DNA of 5,701 nucleotides. Source: an uncultured Bacteroidales bacterium (GTDB lineage Bacteria; Bacteroidota; Bacteroidia; Bacteroidales; UBA932). Both the position numbers and the translations under genes were made by a program. Positions 1 to 5,701 of this stretch are shown piece after piece (position 1 is the stretch's first letter; each line of letters begins with the position of its first letter). The DNA lies in NCBI GenBank assembly GCA_945912085.1, contig CAMEBJ010000089.1:1-5701 (forward strand), read 5' to 3'. The notes under the pieces are model-generated. The model was given only the letters and a program-made list of their open reading frames with translations, was not told where the DNA came from and did not search any database.

Positions 1-964
1 CAGGGGGGTGGAGTGTAAATTGATAATGGTCGGGGACTCTGCCCAGCTGCCTCCGGTGGGACTTGATGCAAGTCCGGCTCTGTCAAAGGATTATATGTCG
101 ATGATTGGAGGAGTGACATTCACTTCCCTTACAACTGTAGTCAGGCAGCAGAAAGAATCCGGAATATTGACCAATGCCACGAAAATCAGGAAGTTGATCG
201 AGGAGACGGATGGTTTTGACGCCCTGCCTCTCGATTGTCTTGAACTTTCGACCGCTCTCTTCGAAGATGTGGAGAGAATCAGTGGAGGCGACCTGATTGA
301 GAAACTTTCGGATGCATACGCCCGTTACGGTGACGATGAAGTGATTGTGCTTTGCCGTTCGAACAGGAGGGCGAACAAGTACAACGCCGGAATCCGCTCC
401 GCCGTGCAGTTCAAGGAGGAGAGGCTGGTGCGTGGTGACAGACTGATGATTGTGAAGAACTGCTACAAGTTCGAGGGACAGATTGAGGGTATGGACTACA
501 TTGCGAACGGCGACATGGCCGAACTCCTAAGCATATCCTCTTACGAGGAACGCTACGGTCTGCATTTCGCAAGGGCAAGGCTGTGCTTTCCTGACTATGA
601 CGACCAGGAACTTGTCGCCAGGGTCATTCTAGACACACTCGAATCCGAGAGTGCATCTCTCACCTGGGAGCAGCAGAATATGCTCTACACGGGCGTTGAT
701 GCGGACTATGCCCACATAACCTCAAAAAAGAAGAGGTATGAGGCCGTCAGGGAGGATCCTTACTACAATGCCCTTCAGCTGAAGTATGCCAATGCCATCA
801 CGACCCACAAGTCTCAGGGCGGACAGTGGAAATGCGTGTTCGTTGACAACCCTCTCTGGCAGGAAGAATTGACCACCGATGACCTGAAATGGCTCTACAC
901 CGCTGTCACCAGGGGTGTGGAGAAAGTATATTTTGTGAATTTCAAGGATGAAATGTTTGAGTGA
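1..964 (+). CDS. RecD-like superfamily 1 ATP-dependent DNA helicase, C-terminal part (5' truncated by window edge)
   Basis: Partial gene: the reading frame is open from base 2, so the GTG at 8 is not a credible start. About 318 residues remain. Seen, numbering from base 8: helicase motif III GDSAQLPPVG (residues 9-18); VVRQ followed by SGIL and NAT (44-57), typical of this family; VLCRSNRRANKYN (114-126), the motif IV region; an SH3-like segment with VKNCYK and NGD (about 143-175); motif V TTHKSQGGQW (265-274); and motif VI LYTAVTRG (296-303). The Walker A and Walker B motifs must lie upstream. Family knowledge: such proteins unwind DNA 5' to 3' using ATP, in the cytoplasm. In Bacteroidota a compact form of roughly 470 residues is common, shorter than RecD2 and separate from RecBCD. 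The exact repair role is not known from this sequence. The stop lies one base before the peptidase start, which suggests co-transcription. Family call is firm; pathway is open. Confidence 0.93.
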   Translation, partial: RGVECKLIMVGDSAQLPPVGLDASPALSKDYMSMIGGVTFTSLTTVVRQQKESGILTNATKIRKLIEETDGFDALPLDCLELSTALFEDVERISGGDLIEKLSDAYARYGDDEVIVLCRSNRRANKYNAGIRSAVQFKEERLVRGDRLMIVKNCYKFEGQIEGMDYIANGDMAELLSISSYEERYGLHFARARLCFPDYDDQELVARVILDTLESESASLTWEQQNMLYTGVDADYAHITSKKKRYEAVREDPYYNALQLKYANAITTHKSQGGQWKCVFVDNPLWQEELTTDDLKWLYTAVTRGVEKVYFVNFKDEMFE

Positions 965-965
965 T

Positions 966-1028
966 ATGAAGAGATTTCTATGTGCTGCGGCCGCATTCAT
1001 ACTGCTGCCGTGTGTGCAGGTTTTTGCC
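966..1028 (+). other. Signal peptide of the dipeptidyl peptidase IV (signal peptidase I type)
   Basis: Starting at the ATG at 966 the N-terminus has two basic residues (MKR), a hydrophobic core FLCAAAAFILLP and a cleavage-type ending VFA before the acidic DDDP. This predicts Sec export and cleavage after residue 21, releasing a soluble periplasmic enzyme. The Cys in LLPC is preceded by Pro, which is a poor lipobox, so a lipoprotein is less likely. Confidence 0.8.
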
Positions 1029-3023
1029 GATGATGACCCGAAAAGTGATTTCAGACCTGTTCCCAAAGCCTGCAAATGGCTGGACTCCAAGAAGATAATC
1101 TTCTCTTACGATGGAACCTACACCGATTCCACGGCTTTTGTCTATGATGCCTCTGCAGACAAGATGATTCACGGGGTTTCCGCTCCGGAGAAATATACGG
1201 ACTTTCCTGTGACCATAGAGGGGGCTGTGAATATGACCTTTTCACCGGATTCCTCGAAGATTGCCTACACCAAGGACAACGACCTTTACTTCTATGACAT
1301 TTCCTCTCAGGAGGAGACAAGGCTTACCTTCGATGGTACTGACTTGATACTCAATGGCTATGCTTCCTGGGTCTATTTTGAGGAAATCTTCGGCAGACCT
1401 TCCCGCTACAGGGCTTTCTGGTGGTCGCCCGACAGCCGCCATCTTGCCTTTTACCGCTTTGACAACACCAGAGTTCCGCTTTTCCCGATTTATTCGCCTT
1501 TCGGTCAGGGAGGGACCCTGAATGAGACCCGCTATCCGAAGGCAGGACAGACCAATCCGCAGGTGAAAATCGGAATCCTCACCCTCGGGGAGCCCTCGAA
1601 TGAGGGAGAATCCGCAATTGTCTGGGCTGATTTCGACCCGGCTCAGGACCAGTATTTCGGCACGCCGTTCTGGGGACGGGACAGCCGTTCGCTCTATGTC
1701 TCGAGAATGCCGAGGGTCCAGAACACCCTTGATCTCTACAGGGTGGATGCCTCGGACGGCAGCAAGCAGAAGGTCTACCACGAGGAATATCCGACCTGGA
1801 TTGACTGGATGGAGAATGTATATTTCACTGAATCAGGTCTTTATATGGTTAGATCCTTTGAGACGGGCTGGGAGCAGATATATTTTCTTTCCTACGACGG
1901 CAAGACTTTTCGGAGACTTACCGACGGGGAGAACTGGGGAGTTTCCGTGGTTCGTGTGGACGAGAAGACAGGAACGGTGTATTTCACCGCAAAAAGGGAC
2001 GAACGCCTCAGGAGTGTTTTATATTCCGTTGATAATAAAGGAAATATCAAACATCTGACCGATCTTTCGCTGAATGTGTCGTGGGTGAGTTTCTCTCCTG
2101 ACGGAAGATATTTCGCATCGTCGCTCTCCAATTCGTCGGTTCCGACGAGAATCTGTGTTTCGCGCACAGCCTGTCCGGAGCGAACGAGGACGGTGGCGGA
2201 TATGGCAAAGGAATCATATTCCGCTGAGAAATATTCACTTCCGGTTTATATGTCAATGACGACTTCCGATGGTTTCGAACTTCCTTGCGCCGTCGTTTTC
2301 CCGAAGAATTTCAATTCAGAGGAGAGATATCCCGTTCATCTGGACATATACGGAGGACCGAACACTCCTGTGGTTCGTGACCGCTGGGTGAATCCAAAAA
2401 GGTATGAATGGTGGGCGGAAAACGGTATCATTCAAGTGATTGCGGATTGCAGGGCTGCCGGGCACAACGGACGCAGGGGGACGGATATGGTGCATCTGAA
2501 TCTGACGGAAATGCCTGTGAAGGATTTTGCGCAGTGGGCTGATTTCCTGTCATCCATGACTTTCGTGGACGGGAAGAGAATAGGGGTTGAGGGATTTTCA
2601 TTCGGAGGGACGATGACGGCGATGCTCCTGATGAGACATCCTGAAAAGTTCCGTTGCGGGGTTGCCGGAGGGGGAGTGTATGACTGGATGCTTTACGATT
2701 CGCATTACACCGAGCGTTTTATGAGCACTCCGCAACTCAATCCTGAGGGATATGAGTCTTCCTGTGTGCTGAACTATGTGGATGGATATCCATCTTCCTA
2801 CAAGGGGGAAGCCCCTGTGATGCTGAAACTTACGCACGGAACGGGTGATGACAACGTCCATTTCCAGAACACCCTTCAACTGATTGACCGTCTGCAGAAA
2901 GGCGGGAAGAAATTTGATTTTATGATATATCCTGACGGGATGCACGGCTACAGAGGCTACCAGGAAGACCATTTCGAGGCGGCAAACCGTGAGTTCTGGC
3001 GCAATTGGCTTCTTTTCAAATGA
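966..3023 (+). CDS. dpp4: Secreted dipeptidyl peptidase IV (S9B family prolyl oligopeptidase-type serine peptidase)
   Basis: Complete gene of 685 residues, close to the usual 700-750 of bacterial DPP IV. The enzyme removes X-Pro or X-Ala dipeptides from peptide N-termini, in the periplasm in related bacteria, feeding peptide use. Seen, in order: signal peptide (1-21); an eight-bladed beta-propeller-like region (about 30-420) with repeated SPD-type strands such as FSPDSSKIAY and WWSPDSRHLAF; the double-Glu motif FEEIFGR (E139/E140) that binds the substrate N-terminus; then an alpha/beta hydrolase domain (about 430-685). The latter holds the oxyanion Tyr in IYGGP (Y462), nucleophile elbow GFSFGG (S545), Asp in HGTGDDNVH (D628) and His in PDGMHGY (H660). 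Residues matching the human S1 proline pocket are present (V571, W574, Y577, Y581), as is N630. An in-frame ATG at 948 would add six residues but lies inside the helicase gene and spoils the signal peptide, so 966 is preferred. It sits one base after the helicase stop and overlaps the next gene by four bases. Confidence 0.93.
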   Translation: MKRFLCAAAAFILLPCVQVFADDDPKSDFRPVPKACKWLDSKKIIFSYDGTYTDSTAFVYDASADKMIHGVSAPEKYTDFPVTIEGAVNMTFSPDSSKIAYTKDNDLYFYDISSQEETRLTFDGTDLILNGYASWVYFEEIFGRPSRYRAFWWSPDSRHLAFYRFDNTRVPLFPIYSPFGQGGTLNETRYPKAGQTNPQVKIGILTLGEPSNEGESAIVWADFDPAQDQYFGTPFWGRDSRSLYVSRMPRVQNTLDLYRVDASDGSKQKVYHEEYPTWIDWMENVYFTESGLYMVRSFETGWEQIYFLSYDGKTFRRLTDGENWGVSVVRVDEKTGTVYFTAKRDERLRSVLYSVDNKGNIKHLTDLSLNVSWVSFSPDGRYFASSLSNSSVPTRICVSRTACPERTRTVADMAKESYSAEKYSLPVYMSMTTSDGFELPCAVVFPKNFNSEERYPVHLDIYGGPNTPVVRDRWVNPKRYEWWAENGIIQVIADCRAAGHNGRRGTDMVHLNLTEMPVKDFAQWADFLSSMTFVDGKRIGVEGFSFGGTMTAMLLMRHPEKFRCGVAGGGVYDWMLYDSHYTERFMSTPQLNPEGYESSCVLNYVDGYPSSYKGEAPVMLKLTHGTGDDNVHFQNTLQLIDRLQKGGKKFDFMIYPDGMHGYRGYQEDHFEAANREFWRNWLLFK
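3020..3023 (+). promoter_or_regulatory. ATGA stop-start overlap joining dpp4 and ygiQ
   Basis: The ATG of the radical SAM gene (3020-3022) shares bases with the TGA of the peptidase (3021-3023). No Shine-Dalgarno sequence is visible in the preceding bases. By general knowledge such overlaps favour re-initiation by a terminating ribosome, so the two proteins are probably translated in a coupled way. This also decides the start of the radical SAM gene. Confidence 0.75.
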
Positions 3024-4741
3024 GTGAATATCAAATGATACCGACCTCCGTGAAAGAGGTTCAGGCACTCGGCTGGGACTACATTGACGTGATTCTTTTC
3101 AGCGGTGATGCCTTCATTGACCACCCCTCTTTCGGGACAGCCGTCATAGCGAGATGGCTCCAGAAACACGGCTACAGGGTGGCTGTCGTGCCACAGCCCA
3201 ACTGGCGTGACGATTTGCGCGACTTCAGGAAACTGGGAGCTCCGAGACTCTATTTCGGAGTGAATGCCGGGGCGATGGATTCGATGGTGAACCATTACAC
3301 GGCTTCCAAGAGGCTCCGCAGCGACGATGCCTACACTCCGGAGGGCAGGGCGGGGCAGCGACCGGACTATGCCGTCACTGTCTATTCGCAGATTCTGAAG
3401 AAACTTTGGCCTGATGTTCCCGTGGTCATAGGAGGCATAGAGGCTTCCCTGCGCAGGCTCACCCACTACGACTACTGGCAGGACTGTCTCCTTCCCTCGG
3501 TTCTGGTATCCAGCGGGGCTGACTATCTCTGCTACGGGATGGGGGAGAGACCTATGCTGGAACTTACACGGGCAATCGAGTCCGGGAGGAATGCCTCTGA
3601 CATCCGTAGAATCAGCCAAATCGCTTTCTATAGCGACGGGCGCTGTCGTGTGAAAGATGCCCTTTTCCTGCATTCATTTGAATGTTGTCAGAAGGACAAG
3701 AAAGCCTTCGCCGAGAACTTCCATCTCATTGAGACTTGTGCGAATATGATGACTCCTCCGACAATAGTGGAACCTGTCGGGAAAGGCTTTGTGCAGGTCA
3801 ATCCGCCTTATCCTCCGGCCACATCCGCTGAGATGGATTCATTCTGGGACCTGCCTTTCACGAAACTCCCGCATCCGCGCTACAAGGGAAAGAGAATCCC
3901 GGCCTACGACATGATCAAGTTCTCGGTGAACACCCACCGTGGCTGTTTCGGTGGCTGCAATTTCTGCACTATTGCCGCGCATCAGGGCAAGTTCATCCAG
4001 TCCCGCAGTGAGGAGTCAATTCTCAGGGAAATCGCAGCGTTGAATGACCTGCCGGGCTTTGCCGGGAATGTTTCCGATGTGGGTGCACCGACGGCGAATA
4101 TGTACGGAATGCACGGGAAGGATTCGTCTCTGTGTGAAAAATGCAGAAGGAAATCCTGCCTGTTCCCCTCTCCGTGTCCGAATATGGACCGTTCCCACGA
4201 AAGGCTTCTGGCTCTGTATGAGAGAATTGCAAAGGTAAAGGGCATCAGGCACGCCTACATAGGCAGCGGAATCCGCTACGACCTGTTTCTGAATGAAAAG
4301 GGCTTTGTGGACGAGAGTTCCCGGCCATATTTCAAGACACTTGTCCTGGATCACACCTCGGGCCGTCTGAAAGTGGCGCCCGAGCACACCGAGGATTCCG
4401 TCTTGAAACTGATGGCAAAACCATCGTTCAAACTCTTCGAAAGGCTCCGTCTGGAGTTCGACAACATTGTCCGCTCCTCCTCCCGCAAATGTGAGCTGGT
4501 TCCTTACTTCATTTCAGGCCATCCGGGCTGCGGAATGCGCGAAATGGAGAAACTCTCCCGAAATCCCGCACTGAAAGGTTTGTATATGGATCAGGTTCAG
4601 GACTTTACCCCAACCCCTATGACCACTTCCTCCGTGATGTTCTACACCGGTCTTGACCCGAAAAATCTCCAGAAAGTCTTTGTGGAAAGAGACCTGGAAC
4701 GCAAGCGTGCCCAGAAGTCGTTCTTCTTCAGGAAGAAGTGA
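3020..4741 (+). CDS. ygiQ: YgiQ family radical SAM protein
   Basis: Complete gene of 573 residues from the ATG at 3020. Seen: the YgiQ N-terminal domain (about 8-290) with GWDYIDVILFSGDAFIDHPSFG, PNWRDD, YFGVNAGAMDSMVNHYTA and GGIEASLRR; the radical SAM core with the CxxxCxxC iron-sulfur motif CFGGCNFC (C309, C313, C316; bases 3944-3967); a second cysteine group C372, C375, C380, C386; then IGSGIRYDL, LKVAPEHTED, FISGHPGCG and the family signature MDQVQDFTPTPMT. Family knowledge: radical SAM enzymes bind a 4Fe-4S cluster and cleave S-adenosylmethionine to make a 5'-deoxyadenosyl radical. The YgiQ (UPF0313) substrate is, as far as I know, undetermined. E. coli YgiQ is near 740 residues, so this protein has a short C-terminal tail, ending in a basic RKK. 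Its ATG overlaps the peptidase stop (ATGA); a TTG at 3005 or ATG at 3035 are less likely starts. The 3' end overlaps the convergent methyltransferase gene. Confidence 0.94.
   Translation: MSEYQMIPTSVKEVQALGWDYIDVILFSGDAFIDHPSFGTAVIARWLQKHGYRVAVVPQPNWRDDLRDFRKLGAPRLYFGVNAGAMDSMVNHYTASKRLRSDDAYTPEGRAGQRPDYAVTVYSQILKKLWPDVPVVIGGIEASLRRLTHYDYWQDCLLPSVLVSSGADYLCYGMGERPMLELTRAIESGRNASDIRRISQIAFYSDGRCRVKDALFLHSFECCQKDKKAFAENFHLIETCANMMTPPTIVEPVGKGFVQVNPPYPPATSAEMDSFWDLPFTKLPHPRYKGKRIPAYDMIKFSVNTHRGCFGGCNFCTIAAHQGKFIQSRSEESILREIAALNDLPGFAGNVSDVGAPTANMYGMHGKDSSLCEKCRRKSCLFPSPCPNMDRSHERLLALYERIAKVKGIRHAYIGSGIRYDLFLNEKGFVDESSRPYFKTLVLDHTSGRLKVAPEHTEDSVLKLMAKPSFKLFERLRLEFDNIVRSSSRKCELVPYFISGHPGCGMREMEKLSRNPALKGLYMDQVQDFTPTPMTTSSVMFYTGLDPKNLQKVFVERDLERKRAQKSFFFRKK
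4723..4738. terminator. Possible weak hairpin over the convergent gene junction
   Basis: CTTCTT (4723-4728) and AAGAAG (4733-4738) form a six-base-pair stem around the loop CAGG. On the plus strand a run of six T follows at 4748-4753, nine bases past the stem. The stem is A/T-rich and the T-run is distant, so intrinsic termination is only a weak possibility. No comparable T-run follows on the minus strand. The stem lies inside the codons for the FFFRKK end of the radical SAM protein, so it may simply reflect Phe and Lys codons. Confidence 0.25.
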
Positions 4742-5701
4742 AGGGTATTTTTTCCGTGACAATGAGGCAGTTGCGTTCAAGGACCTTCAGCCCGAAGATG
4801 TGTATGAGGTCTGATTCGCCGATGGCAAGTTTTTTTCTCAGGGCGGCGCTGTCAAGAGGGAAGTTGCGGGCGGTCACGCTGGCATCGGGATATTCCTGAC
4901 GCACTGCCTTGATGCCCCGTTTGTCGAAAGGCAGCACCTTCAGAATCCTGAATGAGCGGAACAGTGCCCCGCCAGAGGAAACTTTCCGGACTGGCAGTTG
5001 GCAACCCTCTTCGGAATCTTCCCGGGATAACAGTAGCTGCCCGGCAAGTGGAGTCAAATAGTAATGCGTTGAAACTCCGAGTTTTGCAATCCCGAAGCGG
5101 CTGCATAGCAGTTTGAACGGTGCCGTCTTCATCAAAGCCTTGTCCGGCTCCAGAAGAATCTTCCCCTCCGACAGTTCCGTCCCCGAATCCTCCTGCCCGG
5201 ACTCTCCGCAGTCCGAAATGACGATGTTCTTTACAAATGTCGCCTCAGCCCCTTCCTCTTCCTTCTTCAGGAACTGGAAGACCGCCCCTTGAGTCCGGGC
5301 GGAAATGATGCACTCTCCGTCATACTCCCTGTCCATCAGCACCACGATTTCCTTGCATTCCCCGTCGGCGGATATTGCGGAAATCTCCCTGCAGCAGCGT
5401 CCCAACCTGTTCAGAACCATTGTGATGTCTGCCATAGGTGAGAGCTTCACTGCCACAAACCTTGCTGCCTCGAGAAGACTCTCCTTCAGGGCAAGTATGT
5501 CCGGTTTGCACTCTTCAATCAGGAAAACCTTGCGATTCTCACTCCGCCTTGCCGGGTCCAGATAGATGACATCCGGCCCGAAGTCCCCCAGGATTTCCCC
5601 TACAGTTGCAGAACTTGAGGCTCCGCAGTTTGCCGCAGTCCCTCCTTCATTCCCGGCCACTACAAGAAAGTTGGAGGTTTCAATATTCCGTAAACCCAAA
5701 G
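4728..5701 (-). CDS. Class I SAM-dependent methyltransferase with THUMP-like C-terminal domain (PG_1098 type), 5' truncated by window edge
   Basis: Partial gene on the minus strand; the frame stays open to the right edge, so the TTG at 5699 is not a trusted start. About 323 residues are visible. Seen, numbering from 5699: the end of the Rossmann methyltransferase domain with DVIYLDPARR (43-52), the motif IV-like catalytic segment, and VAVKLSPMADI (82-92). Then come EPDKALMKTAPFKLLCSRFG and THYYL (184-215), matching the PG_1098 ferredoxin-like domain, and a THUMP-like end with ARNFPLDSAALRKKL (277-291). The N-terminal SAM-binding glycine motif must lie outside the window. Family knowledge: DPAR-type motifs and THUMP-like domains suggest an RNA-directed methyltransferase, but the substrate of this family is not established to my knowledge. 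Two acidic or low-complexity stretches (about 16-38 and 145-180) look like loop insertions. The gene ends on T-S-S and overlaps ygiQ tail to tail by 14 bp. Family call is firm, target unknown. Confidence 0.9.
   Translation of the reverse strand, partial: LGLRNIETSNFLVVAGNEGGTAANCGASSSATVGEILGDFGPDVIYLDPARRSENRKVFLIEECKPDILALKESLLEAARFVAVKLSPMADITMVLNRLGRCCREISAISADGECKEIVVLMDREYDGECIISARTQGAVFQFLKKEEEGAEATFVKNIVISDCGESGQEDSGTELSEGKILLEPDKALMKTAPFKLLCSRFGIAKLGVSTHYYLTPLAGQLLLSREDSEEGCQLPVRKVSSGGALFRSFRILKVLPFDKRGIKAVRQEYPDASVTARNFPLDSAALRKKLAIGESDLIHIFGLKVLERNCLIVTEKIPFTSS

Noticed and set aside
924..945. Possible Bacteroidota promoter (TATATTTTG resembling TAnnTTTG) before dpp4
   Set aside because: It has a mismatch to the -7 consensus and no TTTG-type -33 element at the right distance; it lies in coding sequence of the helicase.
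948..965. Upstream in-frame ATG for the peptidase
   Set aside because: Would overlap the helicase gene and put MKCLSD ahead of a good signal peptide that begins MKR at 966.
996..1013. Lipobox-like LLPC in the peptidase leader
   Set aside because: Pro just before Cys is atypical for signal peptidase II sites, while VFA followed by DDD fits signal peptidase I.
1242..1781. Open frame of 179 codons on the minus strand
   Set aside because: Fully antisense to the DPP IV beta-propeller region, with no motif; explained by codon bias of the real gene.
1600..2058. Open frame of 152 codons on the plus strand in another frame
   Set aside because: Out-of-frame inside dpp4, rich in Arg, Ser and Thr, with no domain. 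No sign that dpp4 is frameshifted here.
2957..3673. Open frame of 238 codons on the minus strand
   Set aside because: It lies antisense across the end of dpp4 and the start of ygiQ, both strongly supported. Its translation shows no recognisable domain, and its composition (rich in His, Pro, Arg, Val) is that of a shadow frame.
5305..5565. Plus-strand open frame of 86 codons
   Set aside because: Antisense to the conserved methyltransferase core; Ser/Arg-rich shadow without a start signal.
1..5701. CRISPR array, tRNA/rRNA, insertion sequence, toxin-antitoxin or phage defence system
   Set aside because: Coding sequence fills the window with essentially no gaps; no repeated units, transposase motifs or RNA-gene signatures were seen on either strand. 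The lone helicase fragment is not accompanied by nuclease or defence partners here.

Overview
The window looks like an ordinary, gene-dense stretch of a Bacteroidota (probably Bacteroidales) chromosome. This rests on four things: protein family features typical of that phylum (a compact RecD-like helicase, a secreted dipeptidyl peptidase IV, and a PG_1098-type methyltransferase with a THUMP-like tail), almost no Shine-Dalgarno sequences, roughly balanced G+C by eye, and the absence of mobile-element or phage signals. The genus cannot be read from the sequence alone.

Layout. (1) 1-964, plus strand: the 3' part of a RecD-like superfamily 1 helicase. Its Walker A and Walker B region lies before the window. 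(2) 966-3023, plus strand: a complete exported S9B dipeptidyl peptidase IV with catalytic triad, double-Glu motif and proline-selective S1 pocket. (3) 3020-4741, plus strand: a complete YgiQ-family radical SAM protein. (4) 4728-5701, minus strand: the 3' part of a class I SAM-dependent methyltransferase with a THUMP-like C-terminus. Its start lies beyond the right edge.

The three plus-strand genes are packed as one apparent transcription unit. The helicase stop and the peptidase start are separated by one base, and the peptidase stop overlaps the radical SAM start in an ATGA. The fourth gene converges on them and overlaps the radical SAM gene by 14 bp. A short palindrome lies over that junction. 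There is no intergenic space above a few bases, so there is no room for RNA genes, CRISPR arrays or sizeable regulatory regions.

The co-transcribed genes have no obvious common pathway: DNA processing, peptide breakdown in the periplasm, and an uncharacterised radical SAM enzyme. The cluster reads as housekeeping genes placed next to each other rather than a dedicated system. I found no convincing new biological system. The points most worth a second look are the second cysteine cluster in the YgiQ protein, the palindromic convergent overlap, and the acidic insert in the methyltransferase.
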